Source of the DNA: AP-15 sp963846635
GTDB taxonomy: Bacteria; Pseudomonadota; Alphaproteobacteria; ATCC43930; CGMCC-115725
Direction of reading: 5' to 3'
DNA: 64,000 nucleotides
Assembly (NCBI GenBank): GCA_963846635.1
Contig: CAWJXM010000052.1
Coordinates: 62,001-126,000 of the forward strand
The notes under the pieces were generated by a model, which was not told the origin of the DNA, searched no databases, and saw only the letters and a list, made by a program, of their open reading frames with translations. Position numbers and translations under genes: made by a program. Each line of letters opens with the position of its first letter. Within the stretch, counting starts at the first letter, position 1. Below are positions 56,355 through 64,000 of this stretch, one piece after another.

Positions 56355-56364
56355 GCCCTAGGCC
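56355..56364. repeat. Right copy of the 10-bp target duplication
   Basis: Exact copy of GCCCTAGGCC at 54889-54898. The methylase frame resumes from it in the same phase, so the coding sequence is uninterrupted apart from the element. Confidence 0.95.
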
Positions 56365-59039
56365 GGGTTCTGAAGTGGGATGCCGAGGATCTCTACGGCT
56401 ACGAACGAGCGTTTACGATCAGCGCCGACGGCCAACCCAACCAGCTGGTCGTGCTCGATCCGACGGCCGGCGGCGGTTCGATCCCGTTTGAGGCCCTTAG
56501 GCTCGGCCACCGGGTCATTGCCAACGAGCTGAACCCGGTCGCGGTGTCGATCCTCTATGCGACGCTCGATTACCCGGCGCGGTTCGGGAAGTCGCTGGTT
56601 GCCGATATTCGGGAATGGGGAGAGCGGCTGGTTCGCGCAGTTGAGAAAGCGACCGCGCCCTTTGTCGTATTCTCCGAACTGCCAGCGCAAGAGCGGGAGC
56701 ATCTGCGCCAAACGCTGCGGCGATGCCCGGAATTGCTTCCAGCCTTCGATGTTCCGGAGCACGATCACATCGGCCAGCTGTTCTGCCGCCAAGTGACGTG
56801 CCCGACCTGCGGGGGCGAGGCGCCGCTGTTGAATTCGTGCTGGCTCGCAAAAGACGACGAAGAGCCGTGGGCGGTGCGGGTCATTCCCGATGGCCGGAAG
56901 CGCGGGGGCAGGGTGCGGTTCGAGGCCTATCGCGTCGTCGACGGCCGAGGGCCTAACGGCGAAGACCCCGATCTCGCGACCGTGAACGATGCCATCGGCA
57001 CCTGCATCCATTGTCGCCAGTCGATCTGCGCAGAGGAGATCGAGGACCAGGCGAACGGGCGGTCGGAGCATGGCCGGTGGACGGATCGGCTCTATTGCGT
57101 CGCCGCGGTTCGCTTCGAGCCGAAGCTCGACGAAAACGGTCATCCGGAGCGCTACAAGAGCGGCGAGCGGAAAGGCGCGATCAAGACGCAAAAGGTGCGC
57201 TTTTTCCGGGCTCCGAACGAGCGCGATCTCGATGCTCTCGCCGCAGCCGAGCGACGCCTAGCCGAGAAATGGCCCGAATGGGAGAGCGCGGGGCTAATTC
57301 CAACTGAGGCAATCCCGCAGGACATCAACGATCCTCGCCCGATCCGGTATGGGATGCCCCGCTGGTGCGACCTCTTCACGCCGCGCCAACTCCTCGGGCA
57401 CCTGACGCTGATCGAAGAGCTGCGGCGGCTCACACCCGAAATCATCGCCGCGCACGGAGAGGCGCGCGGCCGCGCGATCGTCACCTACCTGCAATTCGCG
57501 ATCGACAAGGGCGTAGATTACAACTCTAAGCAAACCCGGTGGCACTACAGCCGGAGCGTCCTCATTGGGACCTTCGGACGACATGATTTCTCGCTGAAAT
57601 GGACCTTCGGCGAGATGATATTCACCGGTTCGAATTCAGGGGCCGCCTGGGCTCTGGACCAGGTCATTGACGCTTACAAGGGGATTGCCGAGCTTGTTGA
57701 GCCGATACACCGGCGCGTCGTGGCCGGCGGCCAATTGCCGGTCAAAATTCTCCACGGCACCTCAGCGCATTTGCCGACAATCACCGACGGCTCGGTCGAT
57801 CTCGTCTGCATCGACCCGCCCTACGGCAAGAACGTGCAATACGGCGAGCTGTCAGATTTCTACTATGTGTGGCAGCGCCGTACCCTGCGCGATCTCTATC
57901 CCGAAGTTTATTCGCGGCGGCTCGTCAACAGGCGCGACGAGGCAGTGGAGAATCCTGCCCGAGACGGCTCTGCTGCAGCCGCAAAGGCCGAATACCAACG
58001 GCTGATGAGCGAAATCTTTAAGCAATGCCAAAGGGTACTAAAGCAGAATGGACTGATGACTGTCATGTTCACGCATCTTGAACAGGATACATGGGAGGCA
58101 TTGACCCGATCGCTTATCGAGGCGGGTTGGACGATTACCTCGACGGTGCCGGTCGCATCTGAGAGCGAGCATTCAATCCATCAGATGGATCTGGCCGCGG
58201 CGGCGAGTTCGATCTTCATCACCTGCCGGAAGCGCGATACGCGCGAGGCCGTCCCCGCGACCTGGACCGGCATTGGCGGAACAGGTGTGCAGCAGCGGGT
58301 ACGGCGCGCTGTCGAAGAGGGGTTACGCGATTTCGCGCCGCTGCGCCTGAATCCGGTCGATGAGATGGTCGCTTGTTACGGGCGCGCGCTCCAGGTCCTG
58401 TCCGAGCATTGGCCGGTCATGGACGGCAACGAGCCGGTGAGCCCGATCCGCGCGATGAACGAGGCATCGAGCGTCGTCGCCGCGAACCAAATTGCCCGCG
58501 TCGCCGAGGGTCGGATCAGCGTTGCCGAACTCGACGGCGAAACCTGTATGGCGCTGACTGTGTTCGGCATTTTCGGGTTCGCCGAATTCGCCTTTGACGA
58601 GGCCCTCAATCTTTCGCGCTCGCTCGGCATCGGCCTCTACGGCGCCGCCGGCGGCTACGAGGTCAACAGCGGCAGCATCGGGTTCAACACCGCCGCCGAG
58701 GGCCGAGCGCGCCGCGCCCGAGGCGCCGAGGCCGAAGCACAGGGATTCGCGGCCCCGCTCGTCCGGCGCGGATCGAAGCTGCGGCTCGCCTTGCCGGAGG
58801 AACGTGACCCGCGCCGGCTATCGGCGCCGCAGACGGATTGGGATCGCCTTCAAGGGCTGATCATCGAATACCGCCGCGGCGATACGCCGGTGGCCCGCGC
58901 CTACCTCGACCGCAACGCCGCCGACCGCGAGGAACGCATCCTAGACCTGCTCGACGTGTGGGCGGCCGAGATCGCCGATCCCGAGTTGAGGCGCGAGGCG
59001 GCGCTGATTCGTTTCGGCCTGCGCCGGGCCGCAGCCTAG
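56365..59039 (+). pseudogene. 3' part of the DUF1156 Zn-ribbon DNA methylase gene
   Basis: This half continues the frame from residue 201 to 1091 of the intact protein. Near residue 232 is the SAM motif LDPTAGGGSIPFEALRLGH, near 684 the catalytic DPPY in VCIDPPYGKNVQYG, and between them two Zn-ribbon pairs (CPTCGGEAPL and CIHCRQSIC), as in adenine-specific DUF1156/COG1743 methylases. The protein would make N6-methyladenine or N4-methylcytosine to protect host DNA. The only start inside the fragment is a GTG at 56451 within the SAM motif, so separate translation would lose the DUF1156 region. Removing the element restores 1092 in-frame codons including the stop. Confidence 0.88.
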
Positions 59040-59051
59040 GAAGACGCCGCG

Positions 59052-62000
59052 ATGCCGGCCGACGGTGGCGAGCGGAGCGGTTTTCTTTCTGTAGCATGGC
59101 GGCTCACCTACGACACCGGCGTCCCCGGTCCCGACGGCACACCGACCGAGATCCTCCGCGACTTCTATCTGCCGGCATTGTCGCGGGCGGTGGCGTATGA
59201 CCGCGTGGCCGGCTACTTCCGCTCAACCTCGCTGGCTGCCGCGGCGCAGGGCTTCGAGGCGTTCGTGCGACATCAGGGCAAGGCAAGGCTCGTCGTCGGC
59301 GCCGATCTCGACCAAGCCGATGTTGCCGCAATCCTGAAAGGCGAAGAGGCAAGGCGAGATGAGGCACTCCTCGCCGCACTGGGCATTCCTGAGGAGTGGC
59401 CGGAGGACGTGCGTGAAGGGGTCGGTCTGCTTGCCTGGATGGTTGCCCGCGAGCGGCTCGACGTGCGGGTTGCTTTCCGCGTGCACGCCCGAACCGGAAG
59501 GCCGTTGATGCCGGAATCGGTCGCCGACGGCTATGTGCACATGAAATTCGCCATATTGCGCGATGCGCGCGGCGACCAGCTCTACATCAGCGGCTCGCTG
59601 AACAAATCGCGCACGGCATTGCACCTCAACGCCGAAAACATTGATGTGCATTGCTCCTGGCGCGGTGAGGACCCCGCCGCCCGCGTCGCCGACGCCGAAC
59701 AGCGGTTTGGGCTGTTGTGGAGCGACGAGAATGCAGCGATGCGGGTCATACGGCTTCCGGAGGCGGTGCAGCAACGGCTGATCGAGTTTGCCAAACCGCC
59801 TTCATTCCGGCAGCCCGACAGGCCGGTCGAGCCGGGCGAACTCAGCGAAGGACCCGCGATCTCGGCGCTCGAACAGCTCCGCTTTGCATTGCTGCGCGAC
59901 GGCCCGCGCCTGCCGAACGGCCGCGCCGTCGGGATCGCTACTGCGCCGATCGAGCCGTGGCCGCATCAGGCCGTCGCGGCGCGCAGGCTGATCGATACCT
60001 TCCCCTTCTCCTGGCTGCTCTGCGACGAAGTAGGCTTGGGCAAGACCATCGAAGCCGGGCTTGCGCTGCGATCGCTATACCTCTCCGGGATCGCCAAACG
60101 AATTCTGATTGCCGCGCCCGCGAGCCTGACCCGGCAATGGCAGCGCGAAATGGCGTCGAAATTTCTGATGCCATTCGGCCGGGCGCGGTCCGGATTGCCT
60201 TTGCTCCACGAATTTATCTTTCCTGGCGAAGCCGACCGGCCGGCTGTCTCCTTGTGCGAGCCGGCTTTGTCGATCGTTTCGACTGGCCTTCTCGTCAGGC
60301 AGGACCGGCGCGAGGACCTGAAGCGGACCCGCAGCTTCGATGTGGTGTTGCTCGACGAGGCTCATTACGCACGCCGCCGTAACCCGACCGGGGGAACGCG
60401 CGTCGAGCCTGATTTTGGCACGTTACATCGGCTGCTTACGGATGTGCTGCAGGACAAGACAAAGGCGCTTTACCTTGCTACTGCGACGCCAATGCAGCTG
60501 CATCCGATCGAGGCAACCGACCTGGTGTCGCTGACGCGCCGCGTGGGACCGTTTCTCGATGATCCAAGCTTGTTGATCGGTTACTACGAAGCGCTTGGCA
60601 CATTAGTGAACGACCGTGAATTGCTGCCAGTTGAATGGGAGTTCCTGCGCCGCTCGATAACTCTGATCGAGGAGCAGGACCCACCCCTTTGGGCTTGGCT
60701 CATGGCCAATGTCATCGACGCGCGCATGCGTATTGCGGTCCGCAGATGGCTCAACGATGGTGTGCGACCGACCGGTCTCGATCGCCGGAGCATGCGCCGG
60801 CTGATCTTCGCCGCCTCGCCGTTGTCGCGCGTCATGCTGCGACATTCGCGCCCGCTGCTTGAGATTTATCGCGAGCGCGGCCGCCTTACCGACAACCTTG
60901 CACAACGCGAAATCCTGCCGATCCCGCGCATCGTCTTCACCGATAACGAGCGCGCCGTTTATGACGAATTGGAGAATTACTGCAAAGGCCTTGCCGAAAA
61001 ACTCGGCGGACGGCGCAACAGCACTCGTGCGCAGTCGCTCGGGTTCTATCTTAGCTTTCTGCGTTTGCGGTTTGCGTCGAGCCTCTATGCCATTGGCGAA
61101 ACATTGCGGCGCCGACGAATCCGTGTTCAGCATACGCAACTCGCAATGACGAGCGGCGAGAACGCCAGCGAAGTGGATCATGAAGACGAGGTTGCCGGTG
61201 ACGGCGAAGATGATGAGGCGGTGATTGGTGAGCTGTTGCGCGACCGCACGTCAGACGATCTCGCATGGGAACGCGGGAAAGTCGATCAGCTCATCGAGCG
61301 GCTCAGTACCCTAACCGAAACGCCATCAAAATTTCACTACCTGCTCCAGGTGCTTGACAGCTCCAGCCGTCGGTTGGGCGACAATCGGATCAAGCAGGTG
61401 GTAGTCTTTACGCGGTTCGCCGACACCCTAGACGATATCGTCCGCCGTCTTCACAGCATCAGCGCCAGCTTGCTGATTGGAACCTACTCAGGCCAGGGCG
61501 GTCGGTTCGTCGATCCGGCGACGCACGAATGGGTTGGGGTCGAGCGGGACCAAGTGAAACACCGTTTCATGCGCGGTGAAATCGACATTCTCGTTTGCAC
61601 CGACGCGGCGGCGGAGGGCCTCAACTTGCAAAGCGCCGACTTGCTGATCAACTATGATCTACCGTGGAATCCGATGAAGGTCGAGCAGCGGATCGGCCGC
61701 ATCGACCGCATCGGGCAGAAACACGATAAGGTTTATGTCTTGAACCTGTGCTATGCGGGATCTGCCGAAGAAATCGTCTATGGCAGGCTTCTGCAGCGGC
61801 TGGCACAGGCCGGTCTGATTGTGGGCACACAGCAGCTTTCCCTTCTCCCAGTAACCGAGCATGAGTTCGAGGATTTGGCGACTGGGCGGCTCTCGGAAGC
61901 GGAACTGATCGCGCGCGCCGAAAAAAGGGCCCGTGAGGCGCAGGTCCGCCAACGAAGCATGGAGATCCCGCCGCAGGATCTGTTCGAAGTCTACGAGCGC

Positions 62001-62906
62001 CTTGATGCGCAGGCGCAACAAAGGCGGCCACCGGTGACCCTCGACGACATCTGGGCCGCGATCAGCGGTTCGCCCTATCTGGTGTCACTCGGGTGTCGCG
62101 TTCTGCCCGATACGGGCGCCCGCGCAATCGAGCTGAATCACATTCCCGGAGTGGCCGATGGGTCCGTGCTGACCGTTTCGCGCGAAGCCTATGAGCGCGG
62201 CTTGCCGGATGAGACCCCATTGAGTTTCGCCAGCTATGGCGACCCGGCATTCGAGGCGATCCTCGCTCTGATAGAGGCGAGCGGTATCCCGCAGGGCATA
62301 TGTCGGGTGGCCACCTCCATTCCAGGAACCGATGATGCCGAATTGGTTGGCTACGTAGCTATGTGTCGGGGGGAGAATGGCGAGCCCATGCCACGCGCTT
62401 TCCTCGATATGAACGATTTGAATCACCTCACTGTCGAGGGAGAAGTCCCGGTGCCGCCCGCAGCGGTAGAGGAACTGCGCGAACGACTCCACACGCTCGC
62501 CAGAGATGAATTCGGACTTGTGGCGGCTGCGCCGCGGATTGAAGCTGTCAATGTGACAGCGGGGCGCTCGCAGGCGCATCTGACCCGGCTCGTGGCGAAG
62601 CATTTCATCCTTTCCATGCAGGCTGCCCGCCGCGGCGAAGCAAATTTCGCGCGTCAGCTCGACATTCTCGACGAATTGGCAGCAGACCGCGCAGAGCTGC
62701 GGCTTCCAAGAATGCCGGTGGACCAGCTCCGCTCGTTACCCGGCGTGCCGTTTGTGATCCGCCTTCCTGCCGCCGGCAACGATGTACCGTTCGACGCACC
62801 GCGCCCTTTGCTCAAGGCCGCCGTCGACCTCGCCGCCCGCGAGGCGGCGGCGCTCCATCGCCGCCAATCCGACATTACCACTGAGCAGGTTCTCGCCCGG
62901 CTATAG
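59052..62906 (+). CDS. PLD-type nuclease fused to SNF2-like helicase
   Basis: A 1284-residue effector-like protein. Residues about 20-250 form a phospholipase D-like domain: RAVAYDRVAGYFRSTSLAAA and, near 163, HMKFAILRDARGDQLYISGS with SLNKSRTAL, which gives one HxK half site. Residues 300-900 form an SF2 helicase: WLLCDEVGLGKTIEAGLAL (Walker A), VVLLDEAHYARRRNP (DEAH), ALYLATATPMQLHP and QRIGRIDRIGQKHDKVY (motif VI). C-terminal 350 residues are not recognised. It should translocate on DNA and cleave or restrict foreign DNA. AGGAAG precedes the ATG; the methylase stop is 12 bp upstream, so they belonged to one operon before the insertion. Confidence 0.9.
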   Translation: MPADGGERSGFLSVAWRLTYDTGVPGPDGTPTEILRDFYLPALSRAVAYDRVAGYFRSTSLAAAAQGFEAFVRHQGKARLVVGADLDQADVAAILKGEEARRDEALLAALGIPEEWPEDVREGVGLLAWMVARERLDVRVAFRVHARTGRPLMPESVADGYVHMKFAILRDARGDQLYISGSLNKSRTALHLNAENIDVHCSWRGEDPAARVADAEQRFGLLWSDENAAMRVIRLPEAVQQRLIEFAKPPSFRQPDRPVEPGELSEGPAISALEQLRFALLRDGPRLPNGRAVGIATAPIEPWPHQAVAARRLIDTFPFSWLLCDEVGLGKTIEAGLALRSLYLSGIAKRILIAAPASLTRQWQREMASKFLMPFGRARSGLPLLHEFIFPGEADRPAVSLCEPALSIVSTGLLVRQDRREDLKRTRSFDVVLLDEAHYARRRNPTGGTRVEPDFGTLHRLLTDVLQDKTKALYLATATPMQLHPIEATDLVSLTRRVGPFLDDPSLLIGYYEALGTLVNDRELLPVEWEFLRRSITLIEEQDPPLWAWLMANVIDARMRIAVRRWLNDGVRPTGLDRRSMRRLIFAASPLSRVMLRHSRPLLEIYRERGRLTDNLAQREILPIPRIVFTDNERAVYDELENYCKGLAEKLGGRRNSTRAQSLGFYLSFLRLRFASSLYAIGETLRRRRIRVQHTQLAMTSGENASEVDHEDEVAGDGEDDEAVIGELLRDRTSDDLAWERGKVDQLIERLSTLTETPSKFHYLLQVLDSSSRRLGDNRIKQVVVFTRFADTLDDIVRRLHSISASLLIGTYSGQGGRFVDPATHEWVGVERDQVKHRFMRGEIDILVCTDAAAEGLNLQSADLLINYDLPWNPMKVEQRIGRIDRIGQKHDKVYVLNLCYAGSAEEIVYGRLLQRLAQAGLIVGTQQLSLLPVTEHEFEDLATGRLSEAELIARAEKRAREAQVRQRSMEIPPQDLFEVYERLDAQAQQRRPPVTLDDIWAAISGSPYLVSLGCRVLPDTGARAIELNHIPGVADGSVLTVSREAYERGLPDETPLSFASYGDPAFEAILALIEASGIPQGICRVATSIPGTDDAELVGYVAMCRGENGEPMPRAFLDMNDLNHLTVEGEVPVPPAAVEELRERLHTLARDEFGLVAAAPRIEAVNVTAGRSQAHLTRLVAKHFILSMQAARRGEANFARQLDILDELAADRAELRLPRMPVDQLRSLPGVPFVIRLPAAGNDVPFDAPRPLLKAAVDLAAREAAALHRRQSDITTEQVLARL

Positions 62907-63105
62907 CTGCTGGATGGGCTAAAGGCCAGATCAAGACTTGGGTCGCCCATCGGAGAATTTGATATGGTATTGGCGGATTTCAGCTTGGAGACTCGGTGGG
63001 GCGGTAGCCGCGTACTGCAACGGGTCATGGACCACCTGCTACCACCTATCACGCGCGCGTGCGAGCGAGCGAAATACTCCAAGCAAATCGCGTGAAAACC
63101 AGCTC
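62907..63105. other. Gap between the helicase gene and the IS630 element
   Basis: A short stretch of about 200 bp in which I see no gene and no strong hairpin. It may hold the operon terminator, but none is convincing. Confidence 0.3.
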
Positions 63106-64000
63106 TAGAGCGTGATGAGATTAGATCGGATCGGCGACGGAGCGATTTGTCTTTTCAATTTTGGCGAAATCGGATTCACGAAGCGAGCTGGTATGGAGGC
63201 CAGCCTGTGATGGGACGACCTTATTCGATGGATTTGCGCGAGCGGGCGGTTTGGGCGGTTGAGCTTGAGGGCCTATCGCGGCGCGCGGCGGCAGTACGCT
63301 TCGGGGTGGCGGCGAGCACGCTGATCACATGGGTCGCCCATTTTCGGGCCAGCGGCGATTTACGTCCTGGTCAGATGGGCGGGCACAAGCCGAAGAAGAT
63401 TTCAGGCGATCACCGTACCTGGCTGTTGGAGCGCTGCCGTGAGGCCGGTTTCACCCTGCGGGGGCTTGTGAGCGAGCTGGGAGAGCGCGGTCTCGTGGTC
63501 GACTACCGGTCGGTGTGGGAATTCGTCCATGCCGAGAAGCTCAGTTACAAAAAAAAGACGCTGGTCGCCAGCGAGCAGGACCGTCCCGAGGTCGCCCGAC
63601 GCCGCGCGCAATGGCTGAAATATCAGCCCAAGATCGAGCCCTCGCGGCTGGTCTTCATCGACGAGACCTCGACCAAGACCAACATGGCGCCGCTCAGAGG
63701 CTGGGCGCCCAAGGGTGCGCGCCTGCCCGGCAAAGCGCCCTTCGGCCATTGGAACACCATGACGTTCCTGGCCGCCTTGCGCTGGGATCGGGTCGCGGCG
63801 GCGTGGCTGCTGAACAAGCCGATCAACGGCGAGCGCTTCCAGATCTATGTCGAGAAGGGGCTCGCGCCGACCCTATCGCCCGGCGATATCGTGATCATGG
63901 ACAATCTCGGCTCGCACAAGGCCAAAGCCGTTCGCGCCGCAATCCGGGGCGCCGGGGCCAAGCTCCTCTTTCTCCCGAAATATTCCCCGGACCTGAACCC
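63106..64000 (+). mobile_element. IS630-family insertion sequence, right end outside the window
   Basis: The transposase gene starts at 63210 and the upstream region holds GAGCGTGATGAGATTAGATC, a type of left end seen in alphaproteobacterial IS630 elements (from memory). TA precedes it at about 63104-63105, consistent with the TA target of this family. The right end is not in the window, so the length and completeness cannot be judged. Confidence 0.6.
63210..64000 (+). CDS. IS630-family transposase (partial, 3' end outside window)
   Basis: The frame from ATG 63210 is open to the window end, 263 codons, so it has no stop here. It shows an N-terminal helix-turn-helix (SMDLRERAVWAVELEGLSRR, then AAAVRFGVAASTLITW) and the IS630-type DDE core: LVFIDETSTKTNMAPLRGWA (first D) and IVIMDNLGSHKAKAVRAAIR (second D), with LLFLPKYSPDLNP leading to the final E beyond base 64000. 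Part of the family has a single frame, and this copy looks intact as far as it can be read. Confidence 0.9.
   Translation, partial: MGRPYSMDLRERAVWAVELEGLSRRAAAVRFGVAASTLITWVAHFRASGDLRPGQMGGHKPKKISGDHRTWLLERCREAGFTLRGLVSELGERGLVVDYRSVWEFVHAEKLSYKKKTLVASEQDRPEVARRRAQWLKYQPKIEPSRLVFIDETSTKTNMAPLRGWAPKGARLPGKAPFGHWNTMTFLAALRWDRVAAAWLLNKPINGERFQIYVEKGLAPTLSPGDIVIMDNLGSHKAKAVRAAIRGAGAKLLFLPKYSPDLN

Noticed and set aside
50379..62906. Assignment to DISARM or BREX
   Set aside because: The DrmA/DrmB pair and PglZ/BrxC-type proteins are not seen, and DUF499 with DUF1156 marks another group.
48447..64000. Prophage or integrative element with integrase
   Set aside because: No integrase, excisionase or phage structural gene is visible, only IS transposases.

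Overview
The window is high-GC, densely coded DNA from an alphaproteobacterium. The block rpoD-dnaG-GatB/YqeY facing carA-carB-greA, plus glnE and alphaproteobacterial housekeeping families, suggests a Rhodospirillales-like lineage. That placement is inferred from gene order and protein style; no marker was searched.

Layout. Bases 1-900 hold the end of a probable HprK-related kinase and a PqqD-domain protein with a Tat-like segment and a charged tail. Bases 1.06-1.58 kb hold a decayed molybdenum hydroxylase fragment. Bases 1.8-8.2 kb look like a D-amino-acid utilisation cluster: a DadA-type oxidoreductase, a carboxymuconolactone-decarboxylase-like protein, an N-acyl-D-amino-acid deacylase, a cupin and a frameshifted APC permease. 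A 1-kb gene-poor stretch with REP-like repeats follows. Bases 9.3-20.8 kb are core genome (rpoD, dnaG, yqeY-like, carAB, greA, nhaA, Lrp regulator). Bases 21-31.9 kb are accessory metabolism: a degenerate tRNA, two metallo-beta-lactamase-fold hydrolases (one frameshifted), a ThDP enzyme, a ferritin-like protein, an agmatinase-type ureohydrolase, a PRC-barrel protein, a hydrolase-like/methyltransferase fusion, a MetE-like protein and a solitary sugar-type ABC ATPase. Bases 32-43.4 kb hold an ion and export group: a ClC channel, a DevCA-like exporter whose ATPase carries a cyclic-nucleotide-binding domain, glnE, a frameshifted peroxiredoxin, a DUF455 protein and a cyclic-nucleotide-gated K+ channel. 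Bases 43.5-48.5 kb hold a FlaA1/CapD-like sugar-nucleotide enzyme, a small operon (thioredoxin-TPR, Lon-substrate-domain, Trm112-like, DUF971), a prolyl-tRNA editing protein and tRNA-Gly.

Downstream of tRNA-Gly lies an accessory island (48.6-64 kb) containing IS5-, IS4- and IS630-family elements. Its core is a four-gene restriction-like operon: a DUF499 AAA ATPase, an unrecognised 209-aa protein, a DUF1156 Zn-ribbon DNA methylase and a 1284-aa PLD-nuclease/SNF2-helicase fusion. The methylase gene is split by a 1456-bp IS4-family element with a perfect 10-bp target duplication. Removing the element and one copy of the duplication restores a 1091-codon open frame, so the insertion looks recent. 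This broken but otherwise complete defence-like system is the most interesting part of the window.

Several otherwise intact genes (APC permease, a metallo-hydrolase, a DevC-like permease, a Bcp peroxiredoxin) each carry one frameshift. This means either indel errors in the assembly or genuine gene decay; the raw sequence alone cannot separate the two.
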